DNA of 64,000 nucleotides from Acuticoccus mangrovi (lineage in GTDB: Bacteria > Pseudomonadota > Alphaproteobacteria > Rhizobiales > Amorphaceae), in contig NZ_JAEKJA010000007.1 in NCBI RefSeq assembly GCF_016411865.1, positions 248,001 to 312,000 on the forward strand. The letters run 5' to 3'. This document shows positions 8,750 to 17,831 of the stretch, in pieces (position 1 is the stretch's first letter; each line of letters begins with the position of its first letter). The notes under the pieces are model-generated. The model was given only the letters and a program-made list of their open reading frames with translations, was not told where the DNA came from and searched no databases. The translations under genes were made by a program, and so were the position numbers.

Positions 8750-9786
8750 GCGGCGGCTTCCAGTCGGGGCGCGGCCACGGAGGCGCGGTGGATGAGCTCC
8801 GTCGGGACTTCGAAGCTGCGGTAGGGGGCGACGAGGCCGCTGTCTTCGGCCTCGGCGACGCGGGCGAGGAGGAGGGTGGCGGCGTTGCGGCCGATCTGCC
8901 GCATGTCCCAGGCGACGGTGGTGATGGCCGGCCGCGCGAAGCGGGCGAGATCGCTGTCGCCTATGGTGATGACGGAGAGATCGGCGGGGATCGCGATGTC
9001 CCGTTCGCGGGCGAAGGTGAGCACCCGCTCCAGCATGAAGGTGGAGAGGGCGATGACGGCGGTGGGGGGCTCCGGCGCGCCGAGCATCGCCTCCATGGTC
9101 ACGCCGACGTCGACGGCGGTGTCGATGAGGCCGATGAGCGTCTCGTCGACCGGCAGGTCGAGGCGGGCGAGCTCGCGGCGATAGCCTTCGGTGCGGCGCC
9201 GCGCCGCCACGAGATCGGCGCGCGGCGTCAGGAGGCCGATGCGGCGATGGCCGAGGCCGACGAGGTGGCGCACCGCCTGCCCCGCGCCGCCGGCGTGATC
9301 GACGCGGATCACGTCGCCCGCCTCGAGGTCGCGGTCGACGGCGACGACGGGCACGCCGATCCGGTCCATCGCCTCGCGGTAGCGGGTGTGGGACATCGGC
9401 CCGGCGATCGACAGGAGACCGTCGATGCGGCGGCCGCGATCGGACTGGAGGGCGGCGAGCTCGCGCTCCTCGTCGTAGCGCGTGCCGTGCACGATCATGA
9501 TGTAGCCGGCCTCGACGAGGCGCTCCTCGGCGGCACGGAAGATCTGCGCGACGAGGGGATTTTCCAGCGTCGAGACGTGGCAGGAGATGATGTTGGTGGC
9601 GCCGCCGCGCATCGTCTGGGCGGCGCGGTTGAGCTCGTAGCCGAGCTCGCGGGCGGCGGCCTCGACGCGGGCGCGCAGCGCGGGGCTGGCGCCTTCCAGA
9701 TTGTTGAGGACGCGGCTGACGCTGCCCGGCGACACGCCGGCCTGGCGCGCCACGTCGCGGATGGTGAGCTTGTCGCGACGGGTCAT
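8746..9786 (-). CDS. LacI-family transcriptional regulator (second)
   Basis: A 346-residue LacI/GalR-type regulator with the HTH TIRDVARQAGVSPGSVSRVLNN at residues 8-29 and a sugar-binding-like effector domain (IISCHVSTLENPLVAQIF, LGHRRIGLLTP, DSDLARFARPAIT). It is embedded in the operon: its start overlaps the SDR stop (TGATG) and its stop overlaps the livH start by four bases. Such placement suggests autoregulation of the whole cassette by the imported substrate or a catabolic intermediate. It is related to the regulator at 3002-4066 but clearly divergent from it. Confidence 0.93.
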   Translation of the reverse strand: MTRRDKLTIRDVARQAGVSPGSVSRVLNNLEGASPALRARVEAAARELGYELNRAAQTMRGGATNIISCHVSTLENPLVAQIFRAAEERLVEAGYIMIVHGTRYDEERELAALQSDRGRRIDGLLSIAGPMSHTRYREAMDRIGVPVVAVDRDLEAGDVIRVDHAGGAGQAVRHLVGLGHRRIGLLTPRADLVAARRRTEGYRRELARLDLPVDETLIGLIDTAVDVGVTMEAMLGAPEPPTAVIALSTFMLERVLTFARERDIAIPADLSVITIGDSDLARFARPAITTVAWDMRQIGRNAATLLLARVAEAEDSGLVAPYRSFEVPTELIHRASVAAPRLEAAA

Positions 9787-10586
9787 CAGATGGAGAGCCC
9801 GCCGTCGACGAGGAGCTGGGCCCCGGTCACGTAGGCCGCGTCGTCGGAGGCGAAGAAGAGGGCGGCGTTGGCGACGTCCCAGCAGGTGCCCTGGCGGCCC
9901 ATCGGGCACTTCGCGTCGCGCTCCATGAGCTTGTCGGCGAGCTCGTCCGGCGAGAGGTGCTTGTAGAGGGTGCGGATGTGGGGGGTGTCGATCATCCCGG
10001 GGATGACGACGTTCACGCGCACCTTCGCGCCGGCGTGCTCGCGGGCGATGATGCGGGACATGTGGTTCAGCGCCGCCTTCGACGAGTTGTAGGCGAGGAA
10101 GGACACCCCACCCCAGCGCAGGCTCGCCGTCGACGAGATGTTGATGATCGAGCCGCCGCCCTGCGCCGCCATCACCGGGACGGCGTGCTTGGCGGCGAGG
10201 AAGACACTCTTGATGTTCACCTCGTGGACGCGGTCCCACGCCTCCTCGGGGGTGTCGATCGCGCTGCCGAGCTGCTCGATGCCGACATTGTTGTGAAGGA
10301 CGTCGAGCCGGCCGTGCGTGTCGACGATGGTGTCGACGACGGCCTTGACCTCGTCGCTCTTCGTCACGTCGCAGGCGGTGGCGGTCGCCTCGCCGCCGCG
10401 CCGGGCGATCTCGGCGACGGTCGCGGCTGCGGCCTCCTCGCGCAGATCGGCGACGACCACCCGGGCACCCTCGCGAGCGTAGGTGATGGCGCAGGCCTGA
10501 CCGTTGCTGAAGCCGCCTTCGGGGTGTGACGAGCCGCCGCCCATCACGAGGCAGACCTTGCCAGCCAGCCGTCCAGACCCTGCCAT
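9786..10586 (-). CDS. Short-chain dehydrogenase/reductase
   Basis: A classical-type SDR of 266 residues, an NAD(P)-dependent alcohol or hydroxyacid oxidoreductase. The cofactor loop is an extended variant, GGGSS-x5-GFSNGQA, rather than TGxxxGIG. It is followed by VVVADL, NNVG (in place of NNAG), a serine in ISST and the catalytic YNSSK. The C-terminal AYVTGAQLLVDGGLSI is typical. The start at 10586 is supported by AGGAG six bases upstream; an earlier in-frame start at 10637 would lack this. It is the first gene of the LacI/Liv operon and probably oxidises the imported compound. Confidence 0.92.
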   Translation of the reverse strand: MAGSGRLAGKVCLVMGGGSSHPEGGFSNGQACAITYAREGARVVVADLREEAAAATVAEIARRGGEATATACDVTKSDEVKAVVDTIVDTHGRLDVLHNNVGIEQLGSAIDTPEEAWDRVHEVNIKSVFLAAKHAVPVMAAQGGGSIINISSTASLRWGGVSFLAYNSSKAALNHMSRIIAREHAGAKVRVNVVIPGMIDTPHIRTLYKHLSPDELADKLMERDAKCPMGRQGTCWDVANAALFFASDDAAYVTGAQLLVDGGLSI

Positions 10587-10718
10587 CCTTGTCTCCTGTC
10601 CCATATTTTCGTGTATCGTTTTCACAGCAAGAACCACAATTTTGTTCTTGAATCAAGTGGAGATATTGGCGAATGTCCGTCGAAAGATCGTAACGTTTTC
10701 AAACGGAGGAGACCGAGG
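10587..10718. promoter_or_regulatory. Divergent promoter region with candidate operators
   Basis: This AT-richer gap separates the minus-strand SDR/LacI/Liv operon from the plus-strand hydrolase. It contains an inverted repeat CAAGAAC-N9-GTTCTTG at 10628-10650 and the octamer CGTTTTCA twice (10617-10624 and 10694-10701). CG-centred AACGTT-like elements are common in LacI-family operators, so these are reasonable binding sites for one of the two LacI regulators, but this is inference from pattern only. Confidence 0.4.
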
Positions 10719-11618
10719 GTGAAGACCATTGATCTGGGGCGGATCCTGGTGGACAGGATCGTTGAGATCGACCCGTTGCTGGTGGATCCCTTCTGGTTCT
10801 ATCCCATGATCACGCAGGAGACGCTGGACCGTCAGGCGGCGTGGATGGGCCCGCGCTTCTTCAGCGCGGCCGAGAACCGGTTCGCCATCAGCTTTCACAG
10901 CTTCCTCATCCGCAGCGGTGGGCTGAACATTCTCATCGACACGTGCAACGGCAACCACAAGACGCGCGCGACGCCGGCGATGTACTGGCAGAACCAGCTG
11001 AAGCTCGACAGCTACATGAAGAATCTCGCGGCGCTCGGCCTGACGACGGACGACATCCACATCGTCATGTGCACCCATCTCCACACCGATCATGTCGGCT
11101 GGAACACGCGCCTCGAGAACGGCGAGTGGGTACCGACCTTCAAGAACGCCCGCTACATCTTCGGCCGCGAGGAATATGATTTCCACGTCGCCAAGCAGGC
11201 GAGCCAGCCGGGTGTGCCGATCGGTCACGGCTCGTTCGCCGACAGCGTGGTGCCGGTGGTGGAGGCGGGGATGGTGGAGTTCGTCGACAGCGACTTCCGC
11301 CTGCTGGAGCTCGACACGAAGGTGGCGCTGGAGCCGGCGCCCGGTCACACGCCGGGTCACTGCTGTGTCGCGCTCGAAGGCGATGCCGGCCAGGCGCTGA
11401 TCACCGCGGACACCATCCACCACCCGATCCAGATGCGCGAGCCTTGGCTCGACAATGTGGGCGATCTCGACCCAGCGGTGGCACGGGCGACGCGCCAGGC
11501 CGTGCTCGGCCGCTGCGCCGACGAGCATCTGTTGATGCTGACGAGCCACTTCGTGGAGCCGACGGCCGGCTACGTGCGGCGGGACGGCGAGCTGTTCGAG
11601 TTCGACTTCAGCGAGTGA
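10719..11618 (+). CDS. Metallo-beta-lactamase-fold hydrolase
   Basis: A 299-residue zinc hydrolase of the MBL superfamily with the complete metal motif HLHTDH at about residues 120-125, a later GHTPGH (around residue 212) and an Asp in the TADT strand. This pattern occurs in lactonases (including AHL lactonases), esterases and glyoxalase-like enzymes, so the substrate is open. The start is GTG at 10719 with GGAGG upstream. It is divergent from the SDR/ABC operon and shares its control region; lactone hydrolysis after SDR oxidation would be a logical step, but that is inference. Confidence 0.9.
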   Translation: MKTIDLGRILVDRIVEIDPLLVDPFWFYPMITQETLDRQAAWMGPRFFSAAENRFAISFHSFLIRSGGLNILIDTCNGNHKTRATPAMYWQNQLKLDSYMKNLAALGLTTDDIHIVMCTHLHTDHVGWNTRLENGEWVPTFKNARYIFGREEYDFHVAKQASQPGVPIGHGSFADSVVPVVEAGMVEFVDSDFRLLELDTKVALEPAPGHTPGHCCVALEGDAGQALITADTIHHPIQMREPWLDNVGDLDPAVARATRQAVLGRCADEHLLMLTSHFVEPTAGYVRRDGELFEFDFSE

Positions 11619-11621
11619 GCC

Positions 11622-12521
11622 TCACACGTCGTTGAGCGCCTCGAGCCGCCGCAGCTCGCGGCGGAGCGTATCGCGCGTCACCGCCACGGACGGGTGCAGA
11701 TAGCGCTCGCGCCGCGAGGCGAGGACGCGCGGCAGCTTCAGCGGGGCGAGGCGGCAGACCCGCAGCCGCGGATCGACGCGCGCCGGCAGCGCCCCCGACT
11801 TCGGCGTCACCGCGTAGCCGAGGCCGCGGGTGACGAGATCGGTGGCGACGTGCGGACCTTCGACGCGATAGCGCACGTCGAAGGTGAGGTGGGAGTGGCG
11901 CGTCGCGTCCTCGAACCAGGAGCCGCCGGTGGGCGCCCGCGTGGTGACGACGAGGGGCAGGCCGACGAGCGCCTCCACGCTCTCCACCACCTCCGGAAGC
12001 GCCGCCTCGGCCGGGGCGATCAGCATCACGTCCTCGTGGGTCACGAGCTCGGTGATGATGCTGTCGGACCCCTCCATGTTGCCGATCACCGCGATGTCGA
12101 GGCGCTCCGACAGGAGCTCCGACCAGAGCTGGTGGCCGATTCCCTCGCAGAGCTCCAGCCTGAGGCGGGGGTAGAGGCGGGCGATCTCGTTCGCGAGGCC
12201 GCCGAAGAGATATTGGGCGAGGCTCGGCGGCGCACCGACGGCGATGGTGCCGCCCGGCTCCTCAGCGGTTTCATTGACCTCGGCGACGGCGGCGCGCCAG
12301 GCGGCGAGGATCTCGCCGGTGTGCCGATAGAGGCTGCGCCCCGCCTCGGTGGGCGCGACGCCGCGCGAGTGGCGCACCAGGAGCTGCACGCCGAGCGCGG
12401 CCTCGAGCGACTGGATGGACTTCGAGAGTGCCGGCTGCGCCACCCGCATCGCCTCGGCCGCCCGGTGCAGGCTGCCCGCCTCCACGACCGCCTGAAAATA
12501 GCTGAGCTTTCTGAAGTCCAC
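11622..12521 (-). CDS. LysR-family transcriptional regulator
   Basis: A 299-residue LTTR. The HTH is at the N-terminus (DFRKLSYFQAVVEAGSLHRAA ... QPALSKSIQSLEAALG) and is followed by a linker and a periplasmic-binding-like effector domain (IAVGAPPSLAQYLFGGL). The start is taken as GTG at 12521, which puts the first helix at residue 2 as usual for the family. It is transcribed away from the cupin gene and very likely controls the cupin/hydrolase/HglS operon and itself, in the standard LTTR arrangement. The effector is unknown. Confidence 0.93.
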   Translation of the reverse strand: MDFRKLSYFQAVVEAGSLHRAAEAMRVAQPALSKSIQSLEAALGVQLLVRHSRGVAPTEAGRSLYRHTGEILAAWRAAVAEVNETAEEPGGTIAVGAPPSLAQYLFGGLANEIARLYPRLRLELCEGIGHQLWSELLSERLDIAVIGNMEGSDSIITELVTHEDVMLIAPAEAALPEVVESVEALVGLPLVVTTRAPTGGSWFEDATRHSHLTFDVRYRVEGPHVATDLVTRGLGYAVTPKSGALPARVDPRLRVCRLAPLKLPRVLASRRERYLHPSVAVTRDTLRRELRRLEALNDV

Positions 12522-12527
12522 GATGTT

Positions 12528-12576
12528 CCATTCCGGAATGGCAGGTGGCGCATCACCCGTTGTCCGGCTCCGGACA
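12528..12576. promoter_or_regulatory. Two inverted repeats, candidate LysR binding sites
   Basis: Two palindromes lie just upstream of the lysR start: a perfect 14-bp CCATTCCGGAATGG at 12528-12541 and TGTCCGG-CT-CCGGACA at 12561-12576. Both share a CCGGA core. LTTRs bind dyads in the divergent gap, so these are plausible recognition and activation sites. No -35/-10 was identified with confidence for either gene. Confidence 0.45.
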
Positions 12577-12701
12577 GCGGTAATTCGCGGTTCCGATGGG
12601 CTTTGCGATAACGAAATGGAATTGCATCGCAGCCGCGAATGTATTGGAAGGCGGCTCTGCCCGCTGTCAAGGTCGCGCCGGTTCGAGAAAGGGCAGAACA
12701 C

Positions 12702-13277
12702 ATGAAGACGATCACCCCTTCCGTGGAGGAGATGACCGCACGCCTCGCCCGGTTTCAGGATATGAAGCCCTACGGCAAGGATTTCGCGGAATCGATCGGC
12801 GTTCCGGAGGACGCGTTCAAGGCTCTCACCGCCGACAAGGTCTACACCATCATGGTGCCGTCGGATTATGAGGGGCGCAGCAAGAACGCGCCCATCAAGA
12901 GCGTCCGCGGCGCGGTGGTGAACATCGCCGAGTGCCCGCCGCACAACGGGCCGGGCCTCCACGTGCACGAGCAGACGGTGGAGAACTTCTTCTGCATCTC
13001 CGGCACGTTCGACATCATCTGGGGCGACGACGAGGAGAACTCGCTGACCCTCAATCCGCTGGACTTCATCTCGGTGCCGCCGGGCGTCGCCCGTCGCTTC
13101 TACAACAAGAGCGAGGAGATCGGCCGCCTCCTCGTCATCATCCAGCCGGTGGGTGAGGAGCAGAAGGACCGCGTCGCCTACGCTCCGGCGGTGGCCGAGC
13201 AGATGCGCGGGGCCTTCGGCGGTGAGATCGTCGACAAGCTGCTGGGTGTCGGCTTCCACTTCGACGCCGGCCAGTGA
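12702..13277 (+). CDS. Cupin-domain protein
   Basis: A 191-residue soluble protein with one cupin beta-barrel. The first cupin motif is visible as GPGLHVHEQTVENFFCISG (about residues 82-100) with two His and a Glu as probable metal ligands; the second appears as PPGVARRFYN. Cupins include dioxygenases, isomerases and sensors. Its stop overlaps the start of the hydrolase by four bases (GTGA), so the two are coupled, and HglS follows. The start ATG at 12702 was chosen as the first Met followed by a coherent helix; an in-frame upstream start at 12639 would add 21 poorly supported residues. Confidence 0.85.
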   Translation: MKTITPSVEEMTARLARFQDMKPYGKDFAESIGVPEDAFKALTADKVYTIMVPSDYEGRSKNAPIKSVRGAVVNIAECPPHNGPGLHVHEQTVENFFCISGTFDIIWGDDEENSLTLNPLDFISVPPGVARRFYNKSEEIGRLLVIIQPVGEEQKDRVAYAPAVAEQMRGAFGGEIVDKLLGVGFHFDAGQ

Positions 13278-14164
13278 AGCCGTCGATGGAGGCGCACGAC
13301 GTCGCCACTCCGGCGGGGACGCTGCACCTCCGTCGCGTCAACGGGGGCGGCCACGTGCCGACCCTCTTCCTGCACGGGTCGACGCTTCCCGCAAGCGTCG
13401 CCCTCGCCACCCCACTCGACGGCGCGAGCTATCTCGACCTCCATGCCGCCGCCGGGCGCGACGCGTGGTGCCTCGACTTCCGCGGCTTCGGCCGGTCCTT
13501 CCGTCCGGCCGGCACGGGGCCGGTGACCTTCACGCCCGACGCGGTCGACGACCTCTCCGCCGCGGTCGACCACGTGCTCGCCGCGACGGGGGCGGCGGCG
13601 ATCGACCTCGTGGGCTGGTCGTGGGGGTCCACCGTGGCGGCGACCTTCGCGACGCGGGGCGACGCGCGGCTGCGCCGTCTCGCGCTGCTCGCGCCGCAAT
13701 GGCTGCGCGACACCCCCTCGCCACTCCTCAAGAATCCCGCCGTGATGGCGCACGCCTACCGTACCGTCGGCGCCGACACGGTGGCCGAGCGCTGGGTCGG
13801 CTCGCTGCCCTCGGCCGTCGCGCAGGTGGTCGCGGTCAAGGGGTGGGACGCGGCACTGAAGGCCGCGCTCGCCGATCCGGCCGCGGGGGCGGGCGAGGCA
13901 CCGAACGGACCGCTCGTCGAGATCGCCGAGCGCTGGTCCGCCGGCCGGCCGGTCTACGACCCCAAGGCGATCGGCGTGCCGGTGCGCATCATCGTCGGCG
14001 CCGACGATCCGGAGACGCCGCCGCGCACTGTGCGCAAGCTCTTCGCCGAGCTCGCCGACCACCCGGACGCGCAATATCTGGAGATCGCCGGCGCCACCCA
14101 TTTCGTGCCGCTGGAGCCGAAGCGGACGGCGGTCGTCGATTTCGTCGCGGCCTATCTCGGCTGA
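13274..14164 (+). CDS. Alpha/beta-fold hydrolase
   Basis: A 296-residue hydrolase of the alpha/beta superfamily. It has the oxyanion LHGST segment near residue 33, the nucleophile elbow GWSWGS (Ser near residue 116), an acid in VGADDPETPP and the catalytic His in GATHFVPLE. The start is GTG overlapping the cupin stop; an ATG 12 bases later is also possible. Its position between a cupin and HglS suggests it cleaves an ester, lactone or C-C bond to yield an oxo-acid. The substrate cannot be deduced from the sequence. Confidence 0.88.
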   Translation: MKPSMEAHDVATPAGTLHLRRVNGGGHVPTLFLHGSTLPASVALATPLDGASYLDLHAAAGRDAWCLDFRGFGRSFRPAGTGPVTFTPDAVDDLSAAVDHVLAATGAAAIDLVGWSWGSTVAATFATRGDARLRRLALLAPQWLRDTPSPLLKNPAVMAHAYRTVGADTVAERWVGSLPSAVAQVVAVKGWDAALKAALADPAAGAGEAPNGPLVEIAERWSAGRPVYDPKAIGVPVRIIVGADDPETPPRTVRKLFAELADHPDAQYLEIAGATHFVPLEPKRTAVVDFVAAYLG

Positions 14165-14187
14165 GGCCGGCCCGGAAGGATCCTCCC

Positions 14188-15576
14188 ATGACCCTCGTTC
14201 CCACCAGCGAATTGCGGGCGCGTTTCGCCGCGGCGATGTCGGAGATGTACCGCGCCGAGGTGCCGCTCTACGGCGAGCTCCTCGACCTCGTGGACGAGAC
14301 CAACCGGGCCGTGCTCGCGAGCGATCCGGGGCTCTACGCCCACCTCGTGCGGGCCGACGATCTCTCCCGCATCTCGCAGGAGCGGCACGGGGCGATCCGA
14401 TTGGGCACGCCCGAAGAACTCTACACCATGCGGCGCCTGTTCGCCCTCTTCGGCATGTCGCCGGTCGGCTACTACGACCTTTCGGTCGCCGGCATTCCGG
14501 TGCACGCCACGGCCTTTCGTCCGGTGGAGGCGGCGGCGCTGCGGCGCAATCCGTTCCGCGTGTTCACCTCGCTCCTGCGGCTCGAATTGATCGAGGATGC
14601 GCAACTGCGCGCCGAGGCGGAGGCGATCCTGAAGGGACGCGACATCTTCGGCCGCCGCCTCTGGGCGATGATGGAGGCGGCGGAGGCCGCCGGCGGGATC
14701 GCCGAGCCCGCGGCGGAGGAGTTCATCGAGCAGGCGGTGGCGGTGTTCGCCTGGCGCTCCGACGCGCGCGTCTCCGCCTCCACCTATCTGCGCCTCCATG
14801 ACGCCCATCGCCTCGTCGCCGACGTGGTGAGCTTCGAAGGACCGCACATCAACCATCTCACCCCGCGTACCCTCGATATCGACATGGTGCAGGCGGGCAT
14901 GCCGGCGCGCGGCATCAGCCCCAAGGCGGTGATCGAGGGGCCGCCGCGGCGGTCCTGCCCCATTCTGCTGCGCCAGACGAGCTTCAAGGCGCTGGAGGAG
15001 CGCATCACCTTCCTCTCCGAAGGGGGCGAGGGGGTGCCGGGCAGCCACACCGCCCGCTTCGGCGAGATCGAGCAGCGCGGGGTGGCGCTGACGCCGAAGG
15101 GGCGGGCGCTCTACGACCGCTGCCTCGCCGCCGCCCGGGCCGAGGTGCGTCCGGCCGCCGACGGCTCCAACGCGGCCGCCTACATGAGCGCGCTCGAAGC
15201 GGCGTTCCGGCCGTTTCCCGACGATCACCACACGCTGTGGCGCGAGGGGCTCGCCTACTATCACCACCTGCCGGCGAACGGGCGGGTGGTGGGCGACCTG
15301 GAGGTCGAGGTGGAGGCGGGCAACGTCGCCATCGAGCCCATCGTCTACGAGGATTTCCTGCCGGTCTCGGCGGCGGGCATCTTTCAGTCGAATCTCGGCG
15401 ACAAGGCCGGAGTGGAGCGCCTCGCGAGCGCCAATCGCGAGCGCTTCGTCGCCGCGCTCGGGGTCGAGCCGCTCGACCCCTTCTCCCTCTACCGGGCCAC
15501 CGAGGACCTGTCGCGCGCCGCCTGCCGGGGCGATCGTCCGGCGATGGCGGGTCGCCGGTCGCGCGGCGCGGCGTAG
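14188..15576 (+). CDS. hglS: 2-oxoadipate dioxygenase/decarboxylase (HglS/YdcJ, DUF1338 family)
   Basis: A 462-residue iron enzyme of the DUF1338/YdcJ family. Its characterised member HglS from Pseudomonas putida converts 2-oxoadipate and O2 to D-2-hydroxyglutarate and CO2 in D-lysine breakdown. The length is right and the expected ligands are visible: His67 in ERHGAIR, His223 in INHLTPR and Glu293 in FGEIEQRG, with Arg71 as the likely carboxylate-binding residue. As recalled from the published structure these match H70, H226, E294 and R74. No lysine-pathway genes lie nearby. The partners here are a cupin and a hydrolase, so the natural substrate may be another 2-oxo acid. Confidence 0.88.
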   Translation: MTLVPTSELRARFAAAMSEMYRAEVPLYGELLDLVDETNRAVLASDPGLYAHLVRADDLSRISQERHGAIRLGTPEELYTMRRLFALFGMSPVGYYDLSVAGIPVHATAFRPVEAAALRRNPFRVFTSLLRLELIEDAQLRAEAEAILKGRDIFGRRLWAMMEAAEAAGGIAEPAAEEFIEQAVAVFAWRSDARVSASTYLRLHDAHRLVADVVSFEGPHINHLTPRTLDIDMVQAGMPARGISPKAVIEGPPRRSCPILLRQTSFKALEERITFLSEGGEGVPGSHTARFGEIEQRGVALTPKGRALYDRCLAAARAEVRPAADGSNAAAYMSALEAAFRPFPDDHHTLWREGLAYYHHLPANGRVVGDLEVEVEAGNVAIEPIVYEDFLPVSAAGIFQSNLGDKAGVERLASANRERFVAALGVEPLDPFSLYRATEDLSRAACRGDRPAMAGRRSRGAA

Positions 15577-15623
15577 GCCGGGCCACCGCCGCGACGGCGT
15601 CTGCGCCGGAGAAGGGAACGGCC

Positions 15624-17777
15624 TCAGAGGAAGGACTGGGGGTCGATGTCCACGGCACGGCGCACCGTCCCTTCCACCGGCACCGCAGCCAGCCAGTCGG
15701 CGAGGATCGGCTGCAGCATGATGCGGCGGGGGGCCCGCACCAGCAAGCGATAGCGATAGCGGCCGCGCAGCACGGCGAGCGGGGCTTCGGCGGGGCCGAG
15801 CACCTCCACCTCGCCCGTCGGCGCGGTGCGGGCGAGGGCGGCGGCGTGGGCGTGAGCCTCGGCCTTCTCCGCCGCCGAGACGATGACGGCGGCGAGCCGA
15901 TGGAACGGCGGCAGCCCGCCGTCGCGGCGCATCAGCGTCTCCTCGGCGTAGAAGGCCTCGCCGTCGCCGCGAACCATGGCGCGGATCACCGGATGATCGG
16001 GCGCATGGGTCTGCAACAGGGCGCGGCCGCCGGCGGTGACGCGGCCGGCGCGGCCCGTCACCTGCGTCAGCATCTGGAAGGTGCGCTCGGCGGCACGGGG
16101 GTCGCCGTTCTCAAGGCCGAGGTCGGCGTCGACCACCGCCACGAGCTGGAGGCGGGGAAAGGTGTAGCCCTTGGCGACGAGCTGGGTGCCGATGACGATG
16201 TCGACCTCGCCGCGGGCGACGCGGCCGAGCGCGTCCACCAGCGCCTGCGGTCCGCCGGCGAGGTCGGAGGAGAGCACCGTGGCGCGCGCCTCCGGCCAGA
16301 GGGCGCGCACCTCCTCCTCCACCCGCTCCACGCCGGGACCGCAGGGGGCGAGCGTATCCTCTCCGCCGCAGGACGGGCAGACGCGTGGGCGCGGCTCCTC
16401 GTGGCCGCAATGGTGGCAGACGAGCCGGCCGCGCAGCCGATGTTCCACCAGCGACGCGCTGCAGTTGGGGCAGTGGAAGCGGTGGCCGCAGCGGCGGCAC
16501 ACGGTGAGCGGCGCGTAGCCCCGCCGATTGAGGAACAGGAGGGCTTGCTCGCCCGCCTTCAGCGTGTCGGCGACGGCCTGCCGCACGGGCGGGGAGAGCC
16601 ATTCGCCCCGCGGTGGCGGCGTCGCGCGCAGGTCCACGGCGCGGATGTCGGGAAGGGCGAGGCCGCCATGGCGGGTGCCCAGCATGAGGTGGCGATAGCG
16701 CCCGCTCTCGGCGTTGAGACGTGTCTCGACCGACGGCGTCGCCGAGGCGAGCACCACCGGCACGTCGGCCTCCTTGGCGCGGACGATCGCCATGTCGCGG
16801 GCGTGATAGATCACCCCGTCCTCCTGCTTGAAGCTCGGATCGTGCTCCTCGTCGACGACGATCAGTCCGAGCCGGTCGAAGGGCAGGAAGAGGGCGGAGC
16901 GCGCGCCCACCACGATATCGGCGCGGCCGGTGGCGACGTCGCGCCAGAGGGCGGTGCGTGCGGCGGGTGTGCGGCCGGAATGCCATTCCCCCGGCACCAC
17001 GCCGAAGCGCTCCGAGAGCCGCGCCGTCACCATGGGGGTGAGGGCGATCTCCGGCATCAGCACCAGCGCCTGGCGGCCCGCGGCGAGGGCGGCGGCGATC
17101 GCCTCCAGATAGACCTCGGTCTTGCCCGATCCCGTGACGCCCTCGAGGAGGACGGTCGAAAAGCCCGCCCCCACCATAGCCTTCAGCGCGTCGGCGGCAT
17201 CCTCTTGGGCGGGCGACAGGTGGGGCGGGCGATGCTGCGGGTCGGGGCGCGGCGGCGGCACCTCGGCGAGCCGCGTCTCCTCGAGGACGCCGGCCTTGAG
17301 GAGCCCCGTCACCACCGCCGTCGAGGCGCCCGAGGCCTCGAGCAGCGCCTTGCGGGTGAGGGGGCCGTCGGCGAGGGCGGCGAGCACCTTCTCGCGCGGG
17401 CCGGTGGAGCGCTCCGGTGCCGTCCCGCTCAAGGCGAGCGCCTTGAGCGGCTTGGGCGGCACGAGGGCGTCCGGCGCGCGCAGCACCATGCGCAGGATCG
17501 CGCCCGGCGGGGTCATCGTGTAGTGCGCCACGAAGTCCACGAAGCGGCGCAGATCGGCGCCGATGGCGATGTCGCCCACGCGGCCGGCGACGGGCCTCAG
17601 TCGCGCGTCGGCGATGGTCTCGTCCGGCGGCTCGTCCCATACGACGCCCACCACGGTGCGTCCGCCGAGCGGCACGGCCACCACGTCGCCCGGCCGCACC
17701 CCCTCCGCCGCGCGGTAGGTGAGGAGGCCGAGGCGATGGGGCAGGAGCACCGATAGTCGTTCGGGCTCTGGTGTCAT
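15624..17777 (-). CDS. priA: Primosomal protein N' (replication restart helicase PriA)
   Basis: PriA is a 3'-5' DNA helicase that recognises stalled forks and reloads the replisome. The 717-residue product has an N-terminal DNA-binding domain, Walker A GVTGSGKT near residue 225, the DEEH box ([12 protein letters not shown]) and a zinc-binding region with paired cysteines ([30 protein letters not shown]), then the C-terminal helicase motifs [10 protein letters not shown] and QVTGRAGR. The start at 17777 gives the canonical N-terminus [11 protein letters not shown]. It is divergent from the transaldolase gene across about 50 bases. Confidence 0.96.
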   Translation of the reverse strand: MTPEPERLSVLLPHRLGLLTYRAAEGVRPGDVVAVPLGGRTVVGVVWDEPPDETIADARLRPVAGRVGDIAIGADLRRFVDFVAHYTMTPPGAILRMVLRAPDALVPPKPLKALALSGTAPERSTGPREKVLAALADGPLTRKALLEASGASTAVVTGLLKAGVLEETRLAEVPPPRPDPQHRPPHLSPAQEDAADALKAMVGAGFSTVLLEGVTGSGKTEVYLEAIAAALAAGRQALVLMPEIALTPMVTARLSERFGVVPGEWHSGRTPAARTALWRDVATGRADIVVGARSALFLPFDRLGLIVVDEEHDPSFKQEDGVIYHARDMAIVRAKEADVPVVLASATPSVETRLNAESGRYRHLMLGTRHGGLALPDIRAVDLRATPPPRGEWLSPPVRQAVADTLKAGEQALLFLNRRGYAPLTVCRRCGHRFHCPNCSASLVEHRLRGRLVCHHCGHEEPRPRVCPSCGGEDTLAPCGPGVERVEEEVRALWPEARATVLSSDLAGGPQALVDALGRVARGEVDIVIGTQLVAKGYTFPRLQLVAVVDADLGLENGDPRAAERTFQMLTQVTGRAGRVTAGGRALLQTHAPDHPVIRAMVRGDGEAFYAEETLMRRDGGLPPFHRLAAVIVSAAEKAEAHAHAAALARTAPTGEVEVLGPAEAPLAVLRGRYRYRLLVRAPRRIMLQPILADWLAAVPVEGTVRRAVDIDPQSFL

Positions 17778-17831
17778 TGGACGCACATTCCTGTAGGAGT
17801 GGCGGCACGATTGCTTATGGGAGAGCTGAGA

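Noticed and set aside
9786-10637. Longer SDR start at 10637
   Set aside because: The extra residues run into the AT-rich promoter gap, and the ATG at 10586 has AGGAG at the right distance.
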